DNA of 7,086 bases from CTSoil-075 sp964292325 (lineage in GTDB: Bacteria; Bacillota; Negativicutes; DSM-13327). This document shows positions 1 through 6,496 of the stretch, piece after piece. The DNA lies in contig CAXYVG010000147.1 of the NCBI GenBank assembly GCA_964292325.1, positions 1 to 7,086 on the forward strand. The letters are read 5' to 3'. Position numbers and translations under genes: made by a program. How positions within the stretch are numbered: the first letter of the stretch is position 1; each line of letters starts with the position of its first letter. The notes beneath the pieces are model-generated. The model did not search any database and was not told where the DNA came from. It worked only from the letters and a program-made list of their open reading frames with translations.

Positions 1-724
1 CATGATTAAGAGACTTACCAGCGCCAACAATATCCGTTTCATCATCACAGCAGATCACGGATTTATTTACAAACGCGATAAACTGGTTGAAAGTGATAAA
101 ATCAGCGGGTTCGATAGGGAAAATGCTTTTGTAGGAAGAAGATATGTCATTGCTTCAGAAGGCATCCATGCAGAAGGCGTAGGTACACTGAGATTGGGCG
201 ATATACTGGGCAATGAGGATGATCGAATTGTCTCTGTACCGATCGGGAGCGATGTCTTCAAAGTTGCTGGTGGCGGTCAAAACTTCGTCCATGGAGGCTC
301 AACGCTTCAGGAAATCGTGATACCAGTCCTGAATGTCAGAACCAACAAATACCATACTGAAACGAAGGCTGTGAGTATTGCGCTTGTGAGTTCCGTTCAG
401 AAGATTACAAATCTTACAGCAAATCTGGATTTCATTCAAACGGAAGCTGTGACAGATGTGAATAAAGAAACAATTTATAAAGTGTTCTTCATTTCAGATG
501 ACAACGAAAAAATTTCTAATGATAACCTTTATGTTGCTGACAAAAAAGATAAAGATGCAAGCAAACGTATTTTCCGATTGAAGTTCACTTTCAAAAACAA
601 GAAATATGACAAAAACAGAAAATATTATCTGGTCGCATACGATGAAGTGAATGCTCTTGAAGTCATCCGCCACGAAGTACAAATGGATTTGGCTTTTTCA
701 GATGATTTTGGATTTAATTTCTAA
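1..724 (+). CDS. pglZ: PglZ, BREX type 1 alkaline-phosphatase-superfamily protein (3' part, 5' end outside window)
   Basis: This is the C-terminal 240 residues of PglZ, a core protein of BREX phage-exclusion systems and a member of the alkaline phosphatase superfamily of metal-dependent phosphoesterases. The visible part begins inside the catalytic fold. Residues 14-20 (counted from the first in-window codon at base 2) read IITADHG, with the metal-ligand-type D18 and H19. Residues 95-108 carry an FVHGG motif (H97) followed by LQEIVIP (E104, P108), the usual end of the PglZ domain. Residues 115-240 are beta-rich with alternating hydrophobics and look like an Ig-like C-terminal extension, which is inference. 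Type 1 PglZ is usually over 800 residues, so most of it lies upstream; the ATG at base 2 is an internal Met, not the start. brxL follows after 20 bases, as expected for one operon. PglZ is sure as a family; type 1 is judged mainly from the brxL neighbour. Confidence 0.9.
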   Translation, partial: MIKRLTSANNIRFIITADHGFIYKRDKLVESDKISGFDRENAFVGRRYVIASEGIHAEGVGTLRLGDILGNEDDRIVSVPIGSDVFKVAGGGQNFVHGGSTLQEIVIPVLNVRTNKYHTETKAVSIALVSSVQKITNLTANLDFIQTEAVTDVNKETIYKVFFISDDNEKISNDNLYVADKKDKDASKRIFRLKFTFKNKKYDKNRKYYLVAYDEVNALEVIRHEVQMDLAFSDDFGFNF

Positions 725-744
725 GGCAGGAGGATTAAATATCA

Positions 745-2811
745 ATGGAAGAAACTAGATTAGAAATAATAGACAATCCGAATGCTGTTCTCAATAGGAA
801 ATTAAGGCAGTTCTTCGATGGAAAGATTGTCCGCAAAGACTTAACAAAATCCATAAAAGAAGGCGCAAATGTACCTGTTTATGTGCTGGAATTCTTACTG
901 GGACAATACTGCAGCTCGGATGATCCTGAAATCATCGAAGAGGGAGTAAAGACAGTAAAGAAAATTCTCTCAGAAAACTTTGTTCGCCCGGATGAAGCTC
1001 AGAAAATTCTTTCGGTTTTACGCGAGAGAGGCAGTTATACAGTAATCGACCGTATAACTGCGAAGCTCAACATTAAGGAAGATCGCTACGAGGCCGAATT
1101 TTCAAATCTTGGGGTACGGGAAATTCTCCTGGCACCCAGCTATGTTTCGGAATATGATCGGCTTTTATGCGGGGGGATCTGGTGTATCGTACAGCTGGAA
1201 TATGAATATTTGGAAGAGGATAAAAGATCCACTCCTATTCGTGTACGGAAACTTACACCGATTCAAATGCCTCATATTGAATTGGATGAAATCAAAGAAG
1301 CCAGAAAAGAATTCACGAAAGAAGAGTGGCTGAATGTATTGGTCCGCTCAACAGGAATGGAATCTGATAAATTTACAGATCGTGAAAAGTGGCTTCTCCT
1401 TGCCCGTATGATTCCTCTTGTCGAGAATAACTTCAACCTTTGTGAACTCGGTCCGCGCAGCACAGGGAAGTCTCATATTTATAAAGAGATTTCGCCGAAT
1501 AGTATCCTTGTTTCCGGTGGGCAAACCACTGTTGCCAACTTATTTTACAATATGGCAAACAAAACCGTGGGGCTTGTGGGGATGTGGGACTGTGTGGCTT
1601 TTGATGAAGTGGCTGGAATTACCTTCAAAGATAAAGACGGCATTCAGATCATGAAGGATTATATGGCATCTGGATCTTTTGCTCGCGGCAAAGAGGAAAA
1701 GGCAGCCAGTGCGTCCATGGTGTTCGTGGGTAACATCAATCAAAGTGTGGATGTTCTGCTTAAAACATCGCATTTATTCGAACCTTTCCCAGTGGCGATG
1801 GCTTACGATACTGCTTTTCTGGACCGGATGCACTGCTATGTACCCGGTTGGGAGATTCCCAAATACAGACCGGATTTCTTCACAGACGAATATGCCTTCA
1901 TAACCGATTACCTTTCAGAATTTATGAAAGAAATGCGAAAAGAGCAATTTGGTGATGCCTGCGATAAATTCTTTAAGTTTGGATCGAATTTGAATCAGCG
2001 TGATGTCATTGCGGTCAGAAAAATGATTTCAGGTTTCACGAAGCTTCTGTATCCAGATGGTGTATACAATAAAGAGGATATGACGGAAATAATGACTATT
2101 TCATTGGAACTTCGACGCCGCGTCAAAGAGCAACTCAAGAAAATTGGCGGCATGGAGTTCTATGATGTGAATTTTTCCTATATCGACAACGAAACTTTTG
2201 AAGAACATTTTGTTCCTGTGCCCGAGCAAGGTGGCGGTAAACTTATCCCAGAAGGTATGCCCAATCCAGGTCATGTTTATACTATTTCACGCGGCAAAAC
2301 AGGAATGGTAGGTGTTTACCGATTAGAGACACAGGTTCTTCCGGGCAATGGAAAGTTCGAACGGACCGGGCTTGGAACAGATCGTGATGCTAGGGAAGCC
2401 ACTAACACTGCCTTTAACTATCTGAAAGCGAATGGTAGAGGTATTAGTAATTCCATAAGTACCACGACTAAGGATTATTTTATCAATTACCAGGATCTGA
2501 ATGGTATCGGCATCACCAAAACATTGACGCTGCCTACCCTTGTGGCAATATGCTCGGCAGCCCTTCAGAAGCCAACACTTTCAAATCTAGCAGTTCTTGG
2601 CGATATCAGCATTAGCGGAACGATCTTGAAGGTTGAAGAACTTGCAAACACCTTGCAAGTTTGCCTGGACAGTGGCGCAAAAAAGGTGCTGATTCCAATA
2701 ACCTCCGCAGTAGATATGGCCACAGTGCCACCAGAACTGATGGGTGCGTTTAGTATAATCTTTTACAATACTCCACAAGAGGCTATCTTTAAGGCTTTGG
2801 GAGTGGAGTAA
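745..2811 (+). CDS. brxL: BrxL, BREX AAA+ ATPase with Lon-like C-terminal domain
   Basis: BrxL is the 688-residue AAA+ protein that ends type 1 BREX operons, full length for the family. An alpha-helical N-terminal region (about 1-120) precedes an ATPase core. The core has Walker A at 236-243 (GPRSTGKS), Walker B at 284-288 (VAFDE), a sensor-1-like Asn in VGNIN (N330) and a DRM arginine (R361) suited to an arginine finger. Residues about 500-688 form a Lon-protease-like domain, with a recognisable LGDISISGTI strand (618-627) and SGAKKVLIP (643-651). By hand alignment to Lon, the catalytic Ser and Lys positions seem to hold Thr (T598 and T636), so proteolysis is doubtful. As I recall, structural work on BrxL describes an MCM-like DNA-binding ring rather than a classical protease. 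The start is set by AGGAGG at 728-733, 11 bases before the ATG, just after the pglZ stop. It is presumably co-transcribed with pglZ. Confidence 0.95.
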   Translation: MEETRLEIIDNPNAVLNRKLRQFFDGKIVRKDLTKSIKEGANVPVYVLEFLLGQYCSSDDPEIIEEGVKTVKKILSENFVRPDEAQKILSVLRERGSYTVIDRITAKLNIKEDRYEAEFSNLGVREILLAPSYVSEYDRLLCGGIWCIVQLEYEYLEEDKRSTPIRVRKLTPIQMPHIELDEIKEARKEFTKEEWLNVLVRSTGMESDKFTDREKWLLLARMIPLVENNFNLCELGPRSTGKSHIYKEISPNSILVSGGQTTVANLFYNMANKTVGLVGMWDCVAFDEVAGITFKDKDGIQIMKDYMASGSFARGKEEKAASASMVFVGNINQSVDVLLKTSHLFEPFPVAMAYDTAFLDRMHCYVPGWEIPKYRPDFFTDEYAFITDYLSEFMKEMRKEQFGDACDKFFKFGSNLNQRDVIAVRKMISGFTKLLYPDGVYNKEDMTEIMTISLELRRRVKEQLKKIGGMEFYDVNFSYIDNETFEEHFVPVPEQGGGKLIPEGMPNPGHVYTISRGKTGMVGVYRLETQVLPGNGKFERTGLGTDRDAREATNTAFNYLKANGRGISNSISTTTKDYFINYQDLNGIGITKTLTLPTLVAICSAALQKPTLSNLAVLGDISISGTILKVEELANTLQVCLDSGAKKVLIPITSAVDMATVPPELMGAFSIIFYNTPQEAIFKALGVE

Positions 2812-2871
2812 AGCCAATTGATACCATGTGCCGGCTGAAAATATAAAGTGGGTTTGCGTAGCTTAAAGAAT

Positions 2872-2902
2872 GTAAGCCTCGGATGTATGATTCGAGGCTT
2901 AC
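2872..2902 (+). terminator. Hairpin after brxL, possible BREX operon terminator
   Basis: A perfect 10-bp stem (GTAAGCCTCG at 2872-2881 paired with CGAGGCTTAC at 2893-2902) with an 11-base loop sits 60 bases after the brxL stop. Its place suits a transcript end. However, it is followed by TCATATTATG rather than a run of T, so it is not a textbook rho-independent terminator. It could instead stabilise the 3' end of the BREX mRNA or bind a protein. Confidence 0.45.
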
Positions 2903-2945
2903 TCATATTATGCGTAGGGAGATGTTTGCGTTGAAAGTCTAAAAA

Positions 2946-3024
2946 ATCCAAATTCAAGTATATATCCAGACAAAATATGTTGTTAAAATAAATAACATAT
3001 TTTATTTATCCAAATTTAAGTTTA
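2946..3024 (+). repeat. 17-bp direct repeat pair flanking the dyad upstream of the RyR/TIR unit
   Basis: Copy 1 at 2946-2962 (ATCCAAATTCAAGTATA) and copy 2 at 3008-3024 (ATCCAAATTTAAGTTTA) match at 15 of 17 positions. Their starts are 62 bases apart, close to six helical turns, so a protein could bind both on the same face of the DNA. Copy 2 runs into the TATAAT box at 3023-3028. The pair brackets the inverted repeat at 2972-3003. An operator role is inference from this geometry. Confidence 0.5.
2972..3003. promoter_or_regulatory. AT-rich imperfect inverted repeat, candidate operator
   Basis: AAAATATGTTGTT (2972-2984) and AATAACATATTTT (2991-3003) are reverse complements over 13 bases with one mismatch, separated by AAAATA. 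The dyad ends at the likely -35 region of the promoter whose -10 box is at 3023-3028, where a bound repressor or activator would act. An RNA hairpin here would be weak because the stem is nearly all A-T. A DNA-binding site is therefore more plausible than a terminator. Confidence 0.4.
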
Positions 3025-3028
3025 TAAT
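3001..3028 (+). promoter_or_regulatory. Candidate sigma-A promoter for the RyR/TIR unit
   Basis: TATAAT at 3023-3028 is a perfect -10 consensus, placed to give a leader of about 50 bases before the TTG start at 3088. The best -35 is poor: TTTATT at 3001-3006 with a 16-base spacer matches TTGACA at three positions. A strong -10 with a weak -35 beside a dyad and direct repeats suggests regulated transcription, which is inference. Confidence 0.45.
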
Positions 3029-3076
3029 GAGTTAGATTAAAATAATTGTTATTTGTTGTTAAAGTTCATTTTTGAT

Positions 3077-3081
3077 GGAGG
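3077..3081 (+). promoter_or_regulatory. Ribosome binding site that decides the TTG start at 3088
   Basis: GGAGG at 3077-3081 lies six bases before TTG at 3088. The only nearby ATG (3075-3077) is out of frame and overlaps this site, and no in-frame ATG follows near it, so TTG is the likely start. Confidence 0.65.
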
Positions 3082-3087
3082 TATTTA

Positions 3088-5040
3088 TTGAGTAAGTATA
3101 GGAAACATTTAAAAAGATTGCTGTATATTTTAGTTTTTACAATAAGTTTGTTCGGAAGTTTTGAATATTTTCTGCCAATTATCAACAATCCATTAAAGTT
3201 AATCTCAAATGTTTTATTCAACGTTATAAATTTATATCTATTTACACCTTTAGTATCTTTACAGGAAAACCTTCCAATAAGTTTGGAAATCGCCATTTGG
3301 TTAGCTCCGCTTTGTACTGTATTAGGTATTTTTAGTATTTTAGAGAAAATTTTTGTATCCACTAAACATAATTTACGGCACAAAAATAAAAAACATCATT
3401 TAGTTATTGGACTAAACAATTTTTCCTATAGGTTCATAAACAATGTTTTGAATGATCCCAAATTTAATTCTCAAATTCTATTATTGACTAATCAAGAAAA
3501 TGATGAGGTTGATACCTTGAAACAACTAGGCGTTTGGGTGAAAAAAATAGACTTCACCAATATCGATCGAAACAAGGAACTTGTAGCGATGATAAAAAAA
3601 GATCTTATTGAGGATATATACTCTTTTGAAAATGAACCTGAAAATTATGTGCATGCCCAGTACATCCATTCAATTTTTGAGTTGCATCAGAAAAAACAGA
3701 CAGAAAAACCTAATGGAAACAAGAAAAATTTCTACTTTGTTTCTGACAGTATTGCTTTGGAACAGTTATTAGATGATCAGTTGAAAACGGCATTAGAAGA
3801 GTACTTCTCAATTCAGTTTTGTGATATAAATAATTTGCTGGTATTAGATTTATTGAAAAATTCTGACATAGACAACGAGAACAGTTTTTGTTTCTACAGG
3901 ACATCGGAGTTAACAAATTCCTGGGAAAAAAATATGCTAGAGTCTAGAGTGAAATTGAGCGAAAATATAGGAAGCATTAATTTATTGTTGATGGGTTTCT
4001 CTAAAATTAGTGAAAAGATACTTTATAATGCTTGTATTTTAGGAACAATCAATCTGGATCAGAAAATGAAAGTTACGATAGTAGATGAAAACCTTGAAAG
4101 TAAATTTGATGTTTTCAAAGCAAGCTGCCAAAAAATTGATACAGTTGCAGATATCGAATTATTGGATTATCCATTGGTATCTAATAAATTATATGAAAAG
4201 CTCATTGATTCAGTTGAAAAAGACTCGTTTACAGTATGTATATTCGCATCAGATGATTTCAGGGATTCTATTCTATCTTATGAGAGCATTGTAAGAGTAT
4301 TAAATAAATCAAAATGCTTGCAAAATTGTGCAATGTACTGTCAGGAATTCGATGAAAAAAATCCGGTTACTGAAATTTTAAAAGACTCTATCCATTTCTT
4401 CGGAAATATTGATTCGGTCCTAAAAATTAAACGTGTTACTCAACAAAAAGAATACGAAGGTGCAAAACAATTCTTCGGGGAATACCAGGAGTCGTTTGCA
4501 GAAATTAATCATTCTGATAGCGCTAAAGACATTGATAAAGCTTGGAGAAAAAATTCAAATTACAAGAAGCAGTCCACTTTATATCAGTATTTGCATCAAG
4601 ATGTAAAAAAAATGCTCATGGGAAAATGTATCGAAGCTTCCTCGTCCGAAGATATGTTACAAATTCAAAAAAATTTCGGAGAACAATTAGGCGAGGCTTC
4701 CATAAAATCTAACGAAACACATGATCTAGAAGCTGCTAAGAAAAAAATTGCTATTGATCAAGTAGCAGCTGTCGAAAGACATTTGATTACTGATTATTTT
4801 TGTGGTTTAGAGCATAAACGCTGGAATAATTTCGAATACATGAATAATTTTATTTTTGAAGAAAAGTTATATGTGATTCAGGATGGTAAATGGGAACCAA
4901 CCAGTAGTGATGAAACGTTTAAATTACACACTTGTTTAATTGACGATTGGGAAAATCTAAAGAAATTAAAAGCGGACACCGTCATTTATGACTGTATTCC
5001 ATTTATAGATAAGGAGTTAGTATATGGTAAAGTTCATTGA
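3088..5040 (+). CDS. Two-TM membrane protein with TrkA-N/RCK-like and RyR-like domains
   Basis: A 650-residue putative membrane receptor or channel. Hydrophobic helices lie at about 10-28 and 65-88, with a weaker hydrophobic stretch at 36-57. Basic flanks (KYRKHLKR before the first, HNLRHKNKKHH after the last) place both ends in the cytoplasm by the positive-inside rule. I see no potassium-channel filter (TVGYG-like). Two Rossmann-like units follow: HHLVIGLNNFS at 103-113, and SINLLLMGFSKIS at 296-308 with an acidic strand end (IVDEN, 331-335). Both lack the glycines of a normal GxGxxG NAD site. The C-terminal part resembles RyR (ryanodine-receptor repeat) domains: W486 with a following NxxxQ pattern, LEHKRWN at 574-580, and HTCLIDDWENL at 614-624. 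It overlaps the TIR gene by 17 bases. It probably senses a nucleotide signal and changes the membrane; that function is inferred. Low GC suggests horizontal origin. Domain calls are by eye. Confidence 0.8.
   Translation: MSKYRKHLKRLLYILVFTISLFGSFEYFLPIINNPLKLISNVLFNVINLYLFTPLVSLQENLPISLEIAIWLAPLCTVLGIFSILEKIFVSTKHNLRHKNKKHHLVIGLNNFSYRFINNVLNDPKFNSQILLLTNQENDEVDTLKQLGVWVKKIDFTNIDRNKELVAMIKKDLIEDIYSFENEPENYVHAQYIHSIFELHQKKQTEKPNGNKKNFYFVSDSIALEQLLDDQLKTALEEYFSIQFCDINNLLVLDLLKNSDIDNENSFCFYRTSELTNSWEKNMLESRVKLSENIGSINLLLMGFSKISEKILYNACILGTINLDQKMKVTIVDENLESKFDVFKASCQKIDTVADIELLDYPLVSNKLYEKLIDSVEKDSFTVCIFASDDFRDSILSYESIVRVLNKSKCLQNCAMYCQEFDEKNPVTEILKDSIHFFGNIDSVLKIKRVTQQKEYEGAKQFFGEYQESFAEINHSDSAKDIDKAWRKNSNYKKQSTLYQYLHQDVKKMLMGKCIEASSSEDMLQIQKNFGEQLGEASIKSNETHDLEAAKKKIAIDQVAAVERHLITDYFCGLEHKRWNNFEYMNNFIFEEKLYVIQDGKWEPTSSDETFKLHTCLIDDWENLKKLKADTVIYDCIPFIDKELVYGKVH
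5011..5016 (+). promoter_or_regulatory. Internal ribosome binding site for the TIR gene
   Basis: AAGGAG at 5011-5016 lies inside the last codons of the upstream membrane-protein gene, seven bases before the ATG at 5024. Together with the 17-base overlap this indicates translational coupling and fixes the TIR start. Confidence 0.7.
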
Positions 5041-6373
5041 TGGAGAAGATTACGTTTTTGTTAGTTATTCAAGTAAAGATAGAGAAAAAGTGGTCAATAC
5101 GCTTCAAACACTAAATGAAAAATATAAAGTTAATATTTGGTATGATGCTAATCTAATCGCAGGAAATACCTGGACAGATGAAGCAATAAGCAAAATGATT
5201 TCGTCAACAGCTGTCCTGTTTTTCGGAAGTGTAAATGCACTCACAAGTCCGAATGTTCTGGAAGAGGTTCGTTACATAAAAGATTGTTATCCTAAACATC
5301 CTTTTATACCAATCAGTTTTGAAAATAGGCATTTTTCTGAAATTATTAAGTTTGATGTTAATCCCAAATCAAGTGGATACCCGGATGAGCAACGGAATGC
5401 AGCGAATAAAATGTTACCGTATTTGAATAATAATATTACTAGGATTATTTTAGATCGTGAAAACCCCATAGTCTCCATAGATAATTTATATAATGCAATT
5501 TTTAATCTTGCATCCTCAGCAATATTAGGAGACAAAAAAACTGAAATAAAAAATAATAATATTTATAGCGATGTTACAACAAAAGGCAATGATCAAATTA
5601 TTACAGAAGATAAAGTAAAAACCAGCGATGGTAAAAAATCAGAGAATTTAAAGTATACCCTATATGGGAAAAGTCATTCTGATAACCAATCCGATTTCAT
5701 GTTTACAGTATTTAAAGAGGTTCTTTCAAAGAAACCATCTGCAATCAAAGAAGTTATAAATCAATTGACATGCGCTACTGAAGTTGATTTTACGTTACCT
5801 GAAAATAGAAATAGTGGTAAAATGAAACCATATTTTCGCACATGCAAATATTTTACCTTTTCTGATAGGGAAGGTGTTTGCATCGGAACTTCATATTCGT
5901 TTAATGATAAATTAATTATGGTAGCTAAACTTTTAAAAATTTGTGGAGAAAATAATGATGTTCTTAAATTAGAAAATGTATCATTACCGACTGTCAAAGT
6001 GGTCCAAGTGCATGAGGAACAAAGAAATTCCGATTCAGGAATGGAATATGTACTTTTTGGGAAAACGTTTAAAGGAAATCAATCTGAAATGATGTCAAAT
6101 ATATTCGAAAAAGTTATTTCGAAGCATCCAGATAAGCTAGAGGAGTTATCTTCTAAGCTAACTTGCATTTCTTTGGTTGACTATGATCTACAGAAAAATA
6201 GAGAATCAATGAAACCATATTTTAGGGCACGCAAAATGTTTTATATTGACGGTAGAAAATATTGTGTTGGTACTTCATTCGGGTTGAAGGATAAATTAGT
6301 ACTAATTCGAAAGTTATTCAATATCTGTGGTGAGCCGAGCAGTGAATTGGAAATAAGAGGGCAAGTTTTTTAA
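5024..6373 (+). CDS. TIR-domain protein with a tandemly repeated C-terminal domain
   Basis: A 449-residue soluble protein; no signal peptide or TM segment is seen. Residues 8-165 are a TIR domain of the bacterial TIR_2 kind: YVFVSYSSKDRE (10-21), a WYDANLIAGNTW segment around the BB loop (39-50), then FFGSVNALTSPNVLEE with E81 at the place of the catalytic glutamate of NAD-cleaving TIRs (E80 is adjacent). A polar, low-complexity linker (170-208) leads to two homologous units at about 210-310 and 341-438. They share Y-x-L-(Y/F)-GK, NQS, KP or HP, LTC, VD, NR, MKPYFR, GTS, DKL and ICGE in the same order. I do not recognise the repeat family; it may sense a phage cue or bind a partner. TIR domains of this type hydrolyse or cyclise NAD+, which makes the upstream RyR protein a plausible responder. 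This pairing is inferred from overlap and domain logic. Low GC like its partner. Confidence 0.85.
   Translation: MVKFIDGEDYVFVSYSSKDREKVVNTLQTLNEKYKVNIWYDANLIAGNTWTDEAISKMISSTAVLFFGSVNALTSPNVLEEVRYIKDCYPKHPFIPISFENRHFSEIIKFDVNPKSSGYPDEQRNAANKMLPYLNNNITRIILDRENPIVSIDNLYNAIFNLASSAILGDKKTEIKNNNIYSDVTTKGNDQIITEDKVKTSDGKKSENLKYTLYGKSHSDNQSDFMFTVFKEVLSKKPSAIKEVINQLTCATEVDFTLPENRNSGKMKPYFRTCKYFTFSDREGVCIGTSYSFNDKLIMVAKLLKICGENNDVLKLENVSLPTVKVVQVHEEQRNSDSGMEYVLFGKTFKGNQSEMMSNIFEKVISKHPDKLEELSSKLTCISLVDYDLQKNRESMKPYFRARKMFYIDGRKYCVGTSFGLKDKLVLIRKLFNICGEPSSELEIRGQVF
5651..5953 (+). repeat. First copy of duplicated protein domain in the TIR gene
   Basis: Encodes residues 210-310. Order of shared motifs: YTLYGK, NQSDFM, KEVLSKKP, LTC, EVDF, NR, MKPYFR, IGTS, DKL, KLLKICGE. 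This copy has a few extra residues before MKPYFR and before the GTS motif relative to the second copy. The DNA has diverged more than the protein, so the duplication is old. Confidence 0.75.
6044..6337 (+). repeat. Second copy of duplicated protein domain in the TIR gene
   Basis: Encodes residues 341-438. Order of shared motifs: YVLFGK, NQSEMM, EKVISKHP, LTC, LVDY, NR, MKPYFR, VGTS, DKL, KLFNICGE. It is separated from the first copy by about 30 polar residues, as expected for two independently folded units. Confidence 0.75.
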
Positions 6374-6379
6374 ACACAG

Positions 6380-6420
6380 CGAAAATTCTGAAATGTAATC
6401 AGGATTTTCGTTTTTTCTTT
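6380..6420 (+). terminator. Rho-independent terminator of the RyR/TIR unit
   Basis: CGAAAATTCTGA (6380-6391) pairs with TCAGGATTTTCG (6399-6410) over 12 bp with one G-T wobble and a 7-base loop, followed directly by TTTTTTCTTT. It begins seven bases after the TIR stop codon, so it ends the two-gene unit and isolates it from rexB. Confidence 0.9.
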
Positions 6421-6452
6421 ACCCTTAATCCCAATGCTTCACCACATCCGTA

Positions 6453-6461
6453 TGGTAAAAT
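6453..6461 (+). promoter_or_regulatory. Extended -10 promoter candidate for rexB
   Basis: TGGTAAAAT at 6453-6461 fits an extended -10 element (TGn then TAAAAT at 6456-6461). No good -35 lies 16-18 bases upstream, which extended -10 promoters tolerate. It is 35 bases before the rexB start and follows the terminator of the preceding unit, so a separate promoter is needed here. Confidence 0.4.
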
Positions 6462-6496
6462 AATCATATTGACTTACACGAACAGGAGGCGATCCG

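Noticed and set aside
2..4. ATG at base 2 as the true start of a short 240-residue protein
   Set aside because: The protein begins within the PglZ catalytic fold just before the TADHG metal motif, so this is an internal Met of a gene cut by the window edge.
2972..3003. Inverted repeat read as a terminator
   Set aside because: The stem is almost all A-T and would be weak as RNA, and the following sequence is not a clean T-run. Its place beside a TATAAT box suits an operator better.
3190..3360. Potassium channel with pore loop
   Set aside because: Two TM helices followed by RCK-like domains invite this reading, but the segment between the helices has no TVGYG-like selectivity filter.
3066..3383. 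105-codon open frame on the minus strand opposite the TM region
   Set aside because: It is antisense to the membrane-protein start. I see no ribosome binding site, and its product is the mirror of AT-rich TM coding sequence.
6469..6474. TTGACT as a -35 box for rexB
   Set aside because: A matching -10 would fall on the rexB start codon region around 6492-6497, and no such box is there. The extended -10 at 6453-6461 is a better candidate.
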